Assembly (NCBI GenBank): GCA_031272205.1
Contig: JAISUH010000060.1
Coordinates: 1-61,296, forward strand
Source of the DNA: Dysgonamonadaceae bacterium
GTDB taxonomy: Bacteria > Bacteroidota > Bacteroidia > Bacteroidales > Dysgonomonadaceae
Length of the DNA stretch: 61,296 bases
Reading direction: 5' to 3'
Shown: in pieces, positions 52,154 through 61,085 of the stretch
Layout: each line of letters begins with the position of its first letter
Numbering within the stretch: the stretch's first letter is position 1
Notes under the pieces: generated by a model
Told to the model about the DNA's origin: nothing
The model's database searches: none
The model's input: the letters and a program-made list of their open reading frames with translations, nothing else
Position numbers and translations under genes: made by a program

Positions 52154-52446
52154 GCAAAAACAGATTATTATACAGCGAATACCTGCGGATATACGAAGTA
52201 GAACAATCGTTTATCGATTCGCTGAACGAATCAGGCCTCATCCGGTTGGTTTTGCAGGACGATGAGAAATTTATCGAATACGATGATTTGTCGGAAATTG
52301 AACAGTTCGTGCGCTGGCATTACGATCTGAATATCAACGTCGAAGGTATCGAAGCCCTCCATCACATACTCGGACGGGTGAAAAACTTGCAGGCTGAGAT
52401 TAGGCAGCTCAACAACGAATTGAAATTTTACAAGTCCTTGGACTAA
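52150..52446 (+). CDS. cbpM: Chaperone modulator CbpM
   Basis: A 98-aa MerR-like small protein that binds the J domain of CbpA and restrains it. Visible are the N-terminal [42 protein letters not shown] as a helix-turn-helix-like core (split at EIE/QFV), and a C-terminal coiled helix [18 protein letters not shown]. It is translationally coupled to cbpA. Confidence 0.9.
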   Translation: MSKNRLLYSEYLRIYEVEQSFIDSLNESGLIRLVLQDDEKFIEYDDLSEIEQFVRWHYDLNINVEGIEALHHILGRVKNLQAEIRQLNNELKFYKSLD

Positions 52447-52471
52447 TTTTTTCAGAAATAAAATACAAGCA

Positions 52472-52479
52472 TACATTTG
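52472..52479 (+). promoter_or_regulatory. -7 promoter element for recN
   Basis: TACATTTG, an exact TAnnTTTG match, only 11 bases before the ATG at 52491. If used, the recN message would be nearly leaderless. No clear -33. Confidence 0.45.
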
Positions 52480-52490
52480 CAATAAATCCG

Positions 52491-54149
52491 ATGTTAAAGT
52501 CATTATACATTGATCATTACGCGCTTATCGACCAACTGAAAATCGATTTCGACAAAGGTTTTTCAGCGATTACCGGCGAAACCGGTGCGGGGAAATCCAT
52601 CGTTATCGGCGCCTTGTCGCTTATTTTGGGACAGCGAGCCGACGCGAAAGCCATCCGGCAAGGCGAAACGAAATGCACCGTCGAAGGCGTGTTCGACCTG
52701 TCGGGATACAAACTCCGGCCTTTTTTTGAAGAACACGATTGGGAGTTTGACGATAACGAATGTATTGTCCGCCGAGAAATTTGGTCGAACGGAAAATCGC
52801 GTGCTTTTGTGAACGATTCGCCCGTTTACCTGAATGACCTGAAAGAGTTGGGCGACAAGCTTATCGATATCCATTCGCAACACCGGAACTTATTGCTTAA
52901 CGATAATTTATTCCAGCTCGAAATAGTTGATTTGCTGGCTGATACATCGATTCTGAAAACAAAATATTCGGATGCTTTCGCTGAATTTCGCACGGCGGAA
53001 CAAAGGCTGAAAAACTTGTTGGAACTGTCCCAAAAAAGCAAGGCCGAAGAGGATTACCTGAGGTTTCAGTTTTCGGCTTTGTCCGAAGCCAATCTGCAAC
53101 CCGGAGAGCAGGAATCGCTTGAATCGGAACTTGACGCCCTCACACATTCCGAGGAAATAAAATCGGCCTTGTTTAAATTGACCCATACCTTGTCGGGTGA
53201 TGAGCAAAATGTGGAATCGATGTTGAAATCTGCATTGGAATACATCCGGGCCATTCGGCCTGTTTTTCCTAAAGCTGAAGAATTGGCCCAGCGCGTTGAA
53301 TCGGCTTGCATCGAACTGAAAGATATTCGCATGGAAGCCGAAAATCGCTTCGAAAAGGTGGATTTCGATCCCAACCGCCAACAGGCATTGGAAGCCCGCT
53401 TGGGGCTGATTTACGATTTGCAAAAGAAACATTCGTTGCATACCGTTGAGGAACTCATTGATCTTTGCGGCGATTTAGCAAAAAAACTGCAAACCATAGA
53501 TTCGTTCGACGAGCAGATCAGCGCCTTGCGGAACGATGTCGATGAAAAAAACAAATTGATGCTTTCTCTTGCGGCTGAATTGAGTAAGAAAAGAAAATCG
53601 TCTGTGCCGAATATCGAGAAACAACTGACCGGGCAACTGACCTTCCTTTCGATGCCGAACGCCGTATTTCGTTGCGAGATTACCGACAAAACGCATCCCG
53701 ATGCTACGGGTATTGATAACATACAGTTTCTTTTTTCAGCTAACAAAAACGGCGTACCGATGCCTGTATCCCAAATTGCGTCGGGTGGCGAAATCTCGCG
53801 TTTGATGCTTTGCCTGAAATCGCTGGTCGCCGGATCAACCGCTCTTCCAACGATTATTTTCGATGAAATAGATACGGGGACTTCAGGAGAAACAGCCGAC
53901 AAAATGGGGGCGATGATGAAGCAGATGAGCTTAGACATGCAGGTTATCACCATCACGCACCTGCCTCAAATCGCTGCCAAAGGCGATATGCAATACATTG
54001 TTTACAAAGAGGATGGCGCCGAATCAACAGAAACGCGCATGAAAAAACTGTCGCCGGAAGAGCGTATAACGGAAATTGCGCGTATGCTTAGCGGCGCGGA
54101 AATCACCGTGCAAGCTGTGGAAAATGCAAAAGCGATGCTGGCTCAATAA
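52491..54149 (+). CDS. recN: DNA repair protein RecN
   Basis: A 552-aa SMC-like ATPase of double-strand-break repair. Walker A is GETGAGKSIVIGAL (about 25-38). Two coiled-coil arms span about 155-375, the ABC signature is ASGGEISRLMLCLK, and Walker B is TIIFDEIDTGTSGETA. ITITHLPQIAAKGD follows. The length is normal. It is followed by a convergent lipoprotein gene five bases after the stop. Confidence 0.96.
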   Translation: MLKSLYIDHYALIDQLKIDFDKGFSAITGETGAGKSIVIGALSLILGQRADAKAIRQGETKCTVEGVFDLSGYKLRPFFEEHDWEFDDNECIVRREIWSNGKSRAFVNDSPVYLNDLKELGDKLIDIHSQHRNLLLNDNLFQLEIVDLLADTSILKTKYSDAFAEFRTAEQRLKNLLELSQKSKAEEDYLRFQFSALSEANLQPGEQESLESELDALTHSEEIKSALFKLTHTLSGDEQNVESMLKSALEYIRAIRPVFPKAEELAQRVESACIELKDIRMEAENRFEKVDFDPNRQQALEARLGLIYDLQKKHSLHTVEELIDLCGDLAKKLQTIDSFDEQISALRNDVDEKNKLMLSLAAELSKKRKSSVPNIEKQLTGQLTFLSMPNAVFRCEITDKTHPDATGIDNIQFLFSANKNGVPMPVSQIASGGEISRLMLCLKSLVAGSTALPTIIFDEIDTGTSGETADKMGAMMKQMSLDMQVITITHLPQIAAKGDMQYIVYKEDGAESTETRMKKLSPEERITEIARMLSGAEITVQAVENAKAMLAQ

Positions 54150-54154
54150 AAACT

Positions 54155-54745
54155 TTATTTCCCCCCAAAATTGAAAACAATAGGGATGGCGGCCGGTGAT
54201 TTGATGGATGTGTTGCCCACGGAAATGGAAGGCCATAATCTGACCGTAACCTTTGTTGAACCGCTATTGATGCCGATAAACGACCCCAATTCCCTTGCTA
54301 CGCGATCTTGCGAGTAACGGTTTATCAGGTTCATCAAATCCACGCCGACAGAAATAGGGAGAACTTGCGTTTGTCCGGCTTCGATGCGAACCGGAACATC
54401 CAATTTCCCCGAAGTAAAATCCATTTCGTTGATGCTGATCGCATAGTCCATCGCATTGAGGAAGGCGGCTGTTTTTTCATTCGGGTTTTTTACATTCAGG
54501 TTCAACGTCATATTAAACGGGATCGTCTGCAAACTTTTGCCGGACAATATGGTCGCAATATTCGCGATATTCGCTAAGGATATGGATGAGGCGTTACCTA
54601 TATTAATGCCGGCCAATTGAATACCGGTCAATGAGTTATAGGTATATTCGCATTGCGAAAAATTGTATGCGCCTGTAATCTGTTCCATCACGCCGCAACC
54701 GTTGAGCATGAAAACGGTCGCCAAAATCAAAATCAATTTTTTCAT
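54155..54745 (-). CDS. Putative LEA-type lipoprotein
   Basis: A 196-aa lipoprotein with lipobox MLNGCGVMEQ (Cys near residue 17). The body is a single beta-rich domain with PFNMTLNLNVKNPNEKTA, the hallmark of LEA2/WHy-like folds (a conserved NPN after a beta strand), and VRIEAGQTQVLPISVGVDL. No specific role is known. Its start overlaps the stop of the DUF2027-Smr gene by four bases (ATGA), so it is made from the same message. Confidence 0.7.
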   Translation of the reverse strand: MKKLILILATVFMLNGCGVMEQITGAYNFSQCEYTYNSLTGIQLAGINIGNASSISLANIANIATILSGKSLQTIPFNMTLNLNVKNPNEKTAAFLNAMDYAISINEMDFTSGKLDVPVRIEAGQTQVLPISVGVDLMNLINRYSQDRVARELGSFIGINSGSTKVTVRLWPSISVGNTSIKSPAAIPIVFNFGGK

Positions 54746-55836
54746 ATTTTTCTGTTATTAATTATCTGTTTAATGGTTACCATCGTCGCTCCGAATCCGT
54801 ATTCCCGAAACGAAGCGTCTTGCACATAACACTGTTTGTATTTTTGTTTCAGTTCTTTTAAGATGGCGTTTTTCAATACGCCGTCTCCTTTCCCGTGAAT
54901 GAAAACGATTTTTTGGTTTTTCTTCCGCAAGTTCTCGCTCATCACCTCGTTGAATTTTTTCAATTGATATTCCAACATGTCTGCATTGTTCATCCCGGCG
55001 GTGGTTTCCAAAAGTTGGTTGATGTGCAGATCAATTTCAAGCGTCTCGTTTTTTTCTTTCGGCGCTATCTTTTGAATGAGGGGACGTTTGTCTGCCTCAT
55101 TTTTCTCTTTCATTGCCCGTTCTATTTCTCCGGCCGACACCAATACGTCGCGTTCGGGCACATCATTCCGTACGACGTAATAAATCAGCGCTGCATCGTC
55201 AAAATAATCGTTTTCCCGAAAACTGTGCAATTTATAAAATTTCACGGTGTCGATGCGCAATTCCACCGAACAGGGATTTTTGAATTTGAAGGGTTTGTTG
55301 TGTTTAAACGCTACAAACTGTACGCAAATTTTTTCCATTTCGTTCAGTTGCGATTTCCCGAATTCTTCCACAAAAATTTTCGTATTGGGCTCAACGAGAC
55401 CGTTGTATCGACTTGTCCACGTGTTATTTTCGCGACTCATGTAATTGACAAACAGGTAGTAGTTGCTGTCGTTTACAAAATAACATTCGTAAGTCGATAG
55501 AGAGAGCTTTTTCTCGTCGGTGGGCAGATAGGCGAGGCAAGCGGTAATTTCTTCTCCTCCGGGCAATTCTTCGAATTCGTCATCCGTTTGTTCCACTTTG
55601 ATTTCGGGTTTCGGAGATGTCTGTTTTTCGTCCGTTTTCTCCGAAGAGGCGTCGCTCGAAGACCTTTTTTCGTTTCCGGTCGGTTCTATAACGACGAGTT
55701 CCGACATCAAAACCGGTACGTCAAAACCGTGTTCATCTTCAACAATGGCCATCTGTTTGTTCAGGAAACCTTTCACTTTCCCTCCGCCAACCATATTTAA
55801 AAAGCGTACAATATCTCCCGTCTGTATTTTATTCAT
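54742..55836 (-). CDS. DUF2027 protein with C-terminal Smr domain
   Basis: A 364-aa protein. The N-terminus (about 1-60) is a small beta-barrel (TGDIVRFLNMVGGGKVKGF), followed by an acidic linker and a DUF2027 region (about 90-240, YYLFVNYMSRENNTWTSRY). The C-terminal Smr domain (about 280-364) has IDLHINQL, FIHGKGDGVLKNAI and YGFGATMVTI, as in the MutS2 nuclease domain. It may act on branched DNA or RNA. A longer frame from 55878 reads through the A-tract as poly-Lys. The ATG at 55836 is chosen because it begins the family N-terminus MNKIQTGDIV. Confidence 0.85.
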   Translation of the reverse strand: MNKIQTGDIVRFLNMVGGGKVKGFLNKQMAIVEDEHGFDVPVLMSELVVIEPTGNEKRSSSDASSEKTDEKQTSPKPEIKVEQTDDEFEELPGGEEITACLAYLPTDEKKLSLSTYECYFVNDSNYYLFVNYMSRENNTWTSRYNGLVEPNTKIFVEEFGKSQLNEMEKICVQFVAFKHNKPFKFKNPCSVELRIDTVKFYKLHSFRENDYFDDAALIYYVVRNDVPERDVLVSAGEIERAMKEKNEADKRPLIQKIAPKEKNETLEIDLHINQLLETTAGMNNADMLEYQLKKFNEVMSENLRKKNQKIVFIHGKGDGVLKNAILKELKQKYKQCYVQDASFREYGFGATMVTIKQIINNRKI

Positions 55837-55847
55837 CCATGTACTTA

Positions 55848-55865
55848 TTTTTTTTTTTTTTTTTT
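55848..55865. repeat. Homopolymer of 18 T (+ strand)
   Basis: On the coding strand of the DUF2027-Smr gene this is an A18 tract, 11 bases upstream of its ATG. Such long tracts are prone to slippage and could change expression by altering the leader. Confidence 0.8.
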
Positions 55866-55944
55866 GCGGCACAACCAATTCTTCTTCTCCAATTAGATAA
55901 AAAGCGGCATTTAAGGTTTAATCGCCATAAATCTCATTGGTTTT

Positions 55945-55975
55945 TTTGTCGCGTTTACAAAGTTGATTAATTTTG
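55945..55975 (+). promoter_or_regulatory. Promoter for queA
   Basis: TTTG (55945-55948) and TAATTTTG (55968-55975) with 19 bases between them: both elements match the Bacteroidota consensus at the right spacing. The ATG at 56029 is 53 bases downstream of the -7. Confidence 0.7.
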
Positions 55976-56028
55976 CCGATATATCGCACTAAATATTGCA
56001 AAAAAATAAGTCATCTGCTCGAAAAAAA

Positions 56029-57315
56029 ATGAAAAAAGACGAAATAGGACAACTGCGCATATCCAAATTTAACTACAAACTCCCCGACGGAAAAATAGCC
56101 AAATATCCGCTTACAGAGCGTGATTCATCGAAATTGTTGCTCTATCGCGACGGGAAAATAGGTGAAAGCGTTTTCAAAAAGCTATCCGAACAAATTCCGG
56201 CCGGAAGCCTGATGATCTTCAACAATACAAAAGTTATCCATGCGCGGTTGTTGTTCCGAAAAGAGACGGGCGCGACCATTGAGATATTTTGTCTTTCACC
56301 TGCCGAACCGTCGGATTATGCCCTGAATTTTGTCAGTCGCGGGCAATGCTCGTGGCATTGCATGATTGGCAATGCCAAACGCTGGAAAAACGAGCCGCTG
56401 CTGATGCGCATCGAGACCCGGTCGAGGGTGTTGACGCTTGAAGCGGAGAAGTTATCGGCGGCGGACAACGATACGGTCGTGCGCTTTTCATGGGATGATG
56501 AGGCCTGTTCCTTTTCTGAACTGTTGGAATTGGCCGGGAAATTGCCCATTCCGCCGTATTTAAACCGTCCTACGGAAGAAAAAGACGAAGAGACCTACCA
56601 GACTGTATATTCGAAAATCGAAGGTTCTGTGGCCGCTCCGACAGCCGGATTGCATTTTACCGACGGAGTGATGCGCCGACTGCACGAAAAGGGAGTCGTT
56701 ACGTCCGAGCTTACATTGCACGTGGGTGCGGGAACCTTCAAGCCCGTGAAATCGGAAACGATGGACGGACATGAAATGCATACGGAATGTATCTCGGTCT
56801 CGCGCAAAACCGTCGAACTGCTGCTGAATCGTAAAAAAACGCTTGTAGTGGTAGGTACAACCTCCATGCGAACCATCGAAAGTCTGTATTATATCGGCTG
56901 CAAATTGCAGATGAATCCGCAGGCGCAGCCGCACGAATTGGCAGTCTCGCAATGGGAAGCCTACGAAGATCCTTTCGGCGGTAACATCACGCCGGAGCAA
57001 GCTTTGCAGAACATTTTGGATTATTTAGACCGGACGGGCGAAAGCCAATTGATAACGGCAACTCAAATCATGATTGCGCCGGGATTTCGTTTTCGGTTCG
57101 CCGATGCCATTGTTACCAATTTTCACCAGCCGCAAAGTACCTTGTTGCTGTTGATTTCTGCTTTTGTGGGGAGCGATTGGCGGAATATCTACGATTATGC
57201 GCTATCGCACGATTTTCGCTTTTTAAGTTACGGCGACAGTTCGTTGTTGTGGAAAAACACAGGGTTAATGCAGTCCGAAGAACAGATTGGCGAAAATGAT
57301 GGCCAAAACAATTAG
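56029..57315 (+). CDS. queA: S-adenosylmethionine:tRNA ribosyltransferase-isomerase QueA
   Basis: A 428-aa enzyme of queuosine synthesis that adds the ribosyl part of SAM to preQ1 in tRNA. Family segments are LMIFNNTKVIHARL, the ETGATIEIFCL core, GKLPIPPYLNRP, SVAAPTAGLHFT, LHVGAGTFKPV, HEMHTE, VVGTTSMRTIESL and FHQPQSTLLLLISAF. The frame is open from a TTG at 55996, but the ATG at 56029 fits the family and follows the promoter. It overlaps the convergent DUF1634 gene by 51 bases at the 3' end. This longer-than-usual form (E. coli QueA is about 350 aa) is typical of some Bacteroidota. Confidence 0.93.
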   Translation: MKKDEIGQLRISKFNYKLPDGKIAKYPLTERDSSKLLLYRDGKIGESVFKKLSEQIPAGSLMIFNNTKVIHARLLFRKETGATIEIFCLSPAEPSDYALNFVSRGQCSWHCMIGNAKRWKNEPLLMRIETRSRVLTLEAEKLSAADNDTVVRFSWDDEACSFSELLELAGKLPIPPYLNRPTEEKDEETYQTVYSKIEGSVAAPTAGLHFTDGVMRRLHEKGVVTSELTLHVGAGTFKPVKSETMDGHEMHTECISVSRKTVELLLNRKKTLVVVGTTSMRTIESLYYIGCKLQMNPQAQPHELAVSQWEAYEDPFGGNITPEQALQNILDYLDRTGESQLITATQIMIAPGFRFRFADAIVTNFHQPQSTLLLLISAFVGSDWRNIYDYALSHDFRFLSYGDSSLLWKNTGLMQSEEQIGENDGQNN

Positions 57316-57663
57316 CGTAATCGCGGTATAAAGCCGATCTTTTTCGAGGACAAACGAAAACAGCGAGAACACTACCCTGAGTACGGGTGTGAAAATCAAT
57401 ATGATGATTCCGAATTGCGCAATAGCTGCTCCGTCGAATTGTGCGATTCGCGAAAGAATGGAGCCTATTCCGCGCAAATATTCGGGAGCGCCCCGAAAAT
57501 CACCGGCCTTTTCTACTGCGCCGTATCCTGTAACGGGGCCTTGATGTTGAAAAAGGTAAACAATTCCTCCGAAAAGGGTTATAGAGCAGGATACAATCAC
57601 GCCCACGCGCAACAATTTCCCGATGACGAGGTCTATATCGTGTTGTGTGATAAGCTTTTTCAT
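57265..57663 (-). CDS. DUF1634 membrane protein
   Basis: A 132-aa protein with three hydrophobic segments: LLRVGVIVSCSITLFGGIVY, FGIIILIFTPVLRVVFSLFS and AITLIVLAIIFANLFFGL. DUF1634 proteins usually sit next to TauE/SafE exporters, as here (5 bases apart), and may be their partner. Its last 51 bases overlap the end of queA on the other strand. Confidence 0.85.
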   Translation of the reverse strand: MKKLITQHDIDLVIGKLLRVGVIVSCSITLFGGIVYLFQHQGPVTGYGAVEKAGDFRGAPEYLRGIGSILSRIAQFDGAAIAQFGIIILIFTPVLRVVFSLFSFVLEKDRLYTAITLIVLAIIFANLFFGLH

Positions 57664-57668
57664 ACTCC

Positions 57669-58508
57669 TTAAATTTTACCCGTCAGACCCTTATAAATCA
57701 TCTGTATCGCTAAGAAGATGATGACGATGCTGAATATCAGCCTCAATTTTCCGACCTTCGCTTTCACCAATATCTTCGATCCGAGGAAGGCGCCCAAAAG
57801 CACACCGGGAACAATAGGCATGGCCAATCCCGGATCGATGTACCCGCGTTGGAGGTAAATCACGGCGCTGGCGGCAGCCGTAACTCCAATCATGAAATTG
57901 CTGGTTGTGGTAGAGACCTTGAACGGGATTTTCATGACAATGTCCATCGCTAATACTTTCAACGAGCCGGAACCGATACCCAGAATTCCTGAGATCATTC
58001 CGGCAAACACCATCAGCGAAGAGCCTCCTGCCACACGGTGCACGTTATATTCGACGAGGCCGTTTGGAGTAGGATAGGAGCTGTTCAGTTTCATCTTTAC
58101 GCCCCATATATCGCCGGGTTTCGAATAATTGATGTTCCGGTCTTTCTTGCGTACCGACATATAGGCCGAAAAAATAAGGATGAAGCCGAAAATCAACGCG
58201 ATAATGTTTGTAGGCATATATATAGCCACCAGTGCACCGATAACGGCGCCTATTGTGGTAGCAATTTCGAGAAACATTCCGATGCGCGTGTTGGTGATTC
58301 CTTCGCGGATGTATGCTGCAGCTGCGCCGGACGACGTGGCGATGGACGTTACCAAAGCCGAACCTACGGCAAAACGCATGTCAACCCCAAACCCCATGGT
58401 CAATAACGGGATGATGACAGCGCCTCCTCCCAGTCCGGTGAGCGATCCCAATAACCCCGCAAGAATGGCTCCCGCAAAAAGGATAAGGACAAACAGCTCT
58501 ATATTCAT
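57669..58508 (-). CDS. TauE/SafE-family anion exporter
   Basis: A 279-aa inner-membrane protein of about eight spans. It opens with the family motif GLLGSLTGLGGGAVIIPLL (about 18-36), repeated in the second half as MISGILGIGSGSLKVLAM. Also visible are the loop of positive residues between halves (MSVRKKDRNINYSK) and VLLGAFLGSKILVKAKVGKLR near the end, split here at SKI/LVK. Family members export sulfite, sulfoacetate or similar organosulfur anions; the substrate here is unknown. It is followed by DUF1634. Confidence 0.9.
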   Translation of the reverse strand: MNIELFVLILFAGAILAGLLGSLTGLGGGAVIIPLLTMGFGVDMRFAVGSALVTSIATSSGAAAAYIREGITNTRIGMFLEIATTIGAVIGALVAIYMPTNIIALIFGFILIFSAYMSVRKKDRNINYSKPGDIWGVKMKLNSSYPTPNGLVEYNVHRVAGGSSLMVFAGMISGILGIGSGSLKVLAMDIVMKIPFKVSTTTSNFMIGVTAAASAVIYLQRGYIDPGLAMPIVPGVLLGAFLGSKILVKAKVGKLRLIFSIVIIFLAIQMIYKGLTGKI

Positions 58509-58515
58509 TGATTTG

Positions 58516-59820
58516 TTATTTTATTTCTCCGGCCGCTTTTTCCATTTTTTTGCGAATTTCTTCCGTGCAGAGCTTCCCAATGCTTCCGGCATGCGTATGA
58601 TGTACCGATTTTTTCGCGCGATAGCTACCGTTCTCCACTTCTTTTCCCACTTCGATGTAGGCTTCGCGGAAGGGAATGCCTTGCAAAACGCGGCTGTTCA
58701 CTTCCTCCACCGTGAAGAGGTAATCGTATTTTGGGTCGTCCAAAATATGCGTGTTCACCGAAACGTGCTGCAACATGAAACAAGTCATCTTTAACAGTCG
58801 GTGCAGCGTTTCGATGGCGGGAAACAGCGATTCCTTCAGCAGCTGGAAATCGCGGTGATAACCGTGCGGCAGGTTGGTTGTCATCATCGAAATTTCGTTC
58901 GGCAGGCTTTGCAAGCGATTGCTGTGCACTCGGATGAGTTCCCACACGTCGGGATTTTTCTTGTGCGGCATGATACTCGAACCCGTAGTCAATTCATTGG
59001 GGTAGGAGATAAACCCGTAATTTCCGGAAAGATACATGCAGTTGTCTGCCGCTAATTTGTTGAGTGTGGATGCGATGTTTGCCATACTTTGTGCGACAAT
59101 GCGTTCGGTTTTCCCGCGACCCATTTGTGCGGCTATCACATTGTAGGTCATCGTTGCAAAATGCAGTTCTTGGGTGGTAGCCTCCCTGTCGAGCGGAAAC
59201 GAGCTCCCGTATCCGGCTGCCGAACCGAGCGGATTTTGGTCGGCCACGCGCCATGCGGCTGCGAGCGAGTGCATGTCGTCCACCAATGTTTCGGCATAAG
59301 CGCCAAACCACAAGCCGAAGGACGACGGCATGGCGATTTGTCCGTGCGTGTAGCCGGGCAACAACACGTCTTTGTGTTTTTCGCTGAGCGTTTGCAGCAA
59401 ATCGAAAAGTTGGAGCGTCTCGTCTCTGATGCTTTGAATTTCATCTTTCAAATAGAGTTTGATATCCACCAGCACTTGATCGTTACGCGAACGTCCCGAA
59501 TGGATTTTTTTCCCCATCTCGCCCAGACGCTCGGTGAGCATGGCTTCTATTTGCGAATGGATATCTTCTGCGTCGTCGTCGAGATGAAAATTTCCTTTCC
59601 GCACATCTTTCAATATCTCTTGCAGTTCTTTTTGCAGGACGGCCTCTTCGTTGGCGGGCAACAGTCCTATTTTCACTAACATTTTGATATGCGCCATCGA
59701 CCCAATGATATCGTAAGCGGCTAAGCGGAGGTCGAGCTCACGGTCGTTTCCTACGGTGAAGTCGGAAACCAATTGGTTGGAATCGAATCCTTTGTTCCAA
59801 ATTTTTGCCATTTTTTTCAA
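58516..59820 (-). CDS. argH: Argininosuccinate lyase
   Basis: A 434-aa enzyme of the last step of arginine synthesis (argininosuccinate to arginine and fumarate). Signatures are IHSGRSRNDQVLVDIKLYL, the His of LLPGYTHGQIAMPSSFG, and the mobile loop GSSIMPHKKNPD with the catalytic Ser. A second ATG at 59811 (MAKIWNKGF) may be the real start. It follows the M20 deacylase by 33 bases and is 7 bases before the TauE gene. Confidence 0.95.
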   Translation of the reverse strand: MKKMAKIWNKGFDSNQLVSDFTVGNDRELDLRLAAYDIIGSMAHIKMLVKIGLLPANEEAVLQKELQEILKDVRKGNFHLDDDAEDIHSQIEAMLTERLGEMGKKIHSGRSRNDQVLVDIKLYLKDEIQSIRDETLQLFDLLQTLSEKHKDVLLPGYTHGQIAMPSSFGLWFGAYAETLVDDMHSLAAAWRVADQNPLGSAAGYGSSFPLDREATTQELHFATMTYNVIAAQMGRGKTERIVAQSMANIASTLNKLAADNCMYLSGNYGFISYPNELTTGSSIMPHKKNPDVWELIRVHSNRLQSLPNEISMMTTNLPHGYHRDFQLLKESLFPAIETLHRLLKMTCFMLQHVSVNTHILDDPKYDYLFTVEEVNSRVLQGIPFREAYIEVGKEVENGSYRAKKSVHHTHAGSIGKLCTEEIRKKMEKAAGEIK

Positions 59821-59853
59821 TTATCTGTTATCATTCAGCGACGGAAGCCGCAT

Positions 59854-60936
59854 TTACAAGTGAAGATAAATTCCTTCCATAAAACGTGCGTAGCCGTCGA
59901 TGAATTGAATATAACCGTCAATCCCTTTTTGCAATTCGTCGATCAGAATAAATTCGTCGGCTTGATGCGACCGCGCCGAGTCGCCGGGACCCATTTTTAT
60001 TGCCGGACAGGAAATGCGCATCCAATCGGATGTGGTTGGCGAGGTATAGGTTTCCAAGCCCAAGTTTTCAATAACCTTTATCAACGGATGATCGAGGGGT
60101 GTCGCCGAACTTTTGTTGATTAACGACCGCGCCGTCAGCTTGCTTTCCGTTTTTTCCTGCAACAGGGCGAATATTTCGGCGTTTGTATATACGTCTGTCG
60201 GGCGGACATCGACGACAAACGAGCATTTATCGGGGACAACATTGTGCTGCGTTCCCGCATTGATTTGCGTAACCGTGAGTTTTACCCGTCCCATCGTGGG
60301 TGAGATTTTATCGAAAACGGTTTTGCGGAGAATCTCGATGTCGTTCAGCGCGATGTAAATGGCATTGACGCCCTCATCCCTCGCGGCATGGCCGCTGATG
60401 CCTTCGGCTATCCCGTCGATGACGAGCAAACCCCGTTCGGCGATGGCGGCTTTCATGCCTGTCGGCTCTCCGATGATTGCCATGTCGGGGGTTATTTCTT
60501 CGGCGAGTTTTTTCATTCCGTTGGGTCCCGAATTTTCTTCTTCGCACGATAAGGCCAGCATCAGGTTAAACGGCAATTCTTTTTCGTAGAAATGAAGAAA
60601 GGCCTGTATCATGCACACCACGCTTGCGCCGGCATCGTTGCTCCCAAGCCCAAAAATATGCGTATCCGAAAGGAGCGGGCTGAAGGGGTCTAAAGTATAA
60701 GTAGAGGCGGGTTTCACCGTGTCTAAGTGAGAGTTGAGCATCAAAGTCGGTTTATCGCTGTCGTGATAAAGCTGATGCGCCACAAGGTTATTACCGATAC
60801 GCTGGACACGTATCCCTTTCTCTGTGAAAAAATCGTAAAGATAATCGCTCCTCAGGTTTTCTTCGCCGGAGAACGATTTCAGCGAAATCAACTTGCGCAG
60901 GATCTCGATACTGCTATGGAGAGGTTTGTTTGTCAT
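59854..60936 (-). CDS. M20-family deacylase, ArgE-like (probably acts on N-acylated citrulline or ornithine)
   Basis: A 360-aa metallohydrolase. Zinc ligands and catalytic residues are visible: MLNSHLDTVKPA (His, Asp), GLGSNDAGASVV (bridging Asp), and LSCEEENSGPNG (catalytic Glu and ligand Glu). The dimerization-domain segment VVDVRPTDVYTN and a late GPGDSARSHQADEFI supply the last His. It lies just upstream of argH, so arginine synthesis is the likely pathway. In some Bacteroidota the acyl group stays on until citrulline, so an N-succinyl- or N-acetylcitrulline deacylase is as likely as classic ArgE (established for relatives, inference here). Confidence 0.82.
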   Translation of the reverse strand: MTNKPLHSSIEILRKLISLKSFSGEENLRSDYLYDFFTEKGIRVQRIGNNLVAHQLYHDSDKPTLMLNSHLDTVKPASTYTLDPFSPLLSDTHIFGLGSNDAGASVVCMIQAFLHFYEKELPFNLMLALSCEEENSGPNGMKKLAEEITPDMAIIGEPTGMKAAIAERGLLVIDGIAEGISGHAARDEGVNAIYIALNDIEILRKTVFDKISPTMGRVKLTVTQINAGTQHNVVPDKCSFVVDVRPTDVYTNAEIFALLQEKTESKLTARSLINKSSATPLDHPLIKVIENLGLETYTSPTTSDWMRISCPAIKMGPGDSARSHQADEFILIDELQKGIDGYIQFIDGYARFMEGIYLHL

Positions 60937-60962
60937 TTTCTTTTTTCTTTTTGAACTTCCTG

Positions 60963-60970
60963 CAAAGATA
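60963..60970 (-). promoter_or_regulatory. -7 promoter element for the deacylase-argH operon
   Basis: The minus strand reads TATCTTTG, an exact TAnnTTTG match, 26 bases upstream of the start at 60936. The -33 is not clear. Confidence 0.5.
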
Positions 60971-61049
60971 AGAGATAATTTTCAATCTGAGGCATCAATA
61001 ATGAGCAATATTGCTATTTGTGAGAGACCGATTATCCTGAAATAATTTG

Positions 61050-61057
61050 TACTTTTG
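61050..61057 (+). promoter_or_regulatory. -7 promoter element for cstA
   Basis: TACTTTTG, an exact TAnnTTTG match, 28 bases before the ATG at 61086. Confidence 0.5.
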
Positions 61058-61085
61058 CGGGAAAACAGATTAAAAACTCTGAAAA

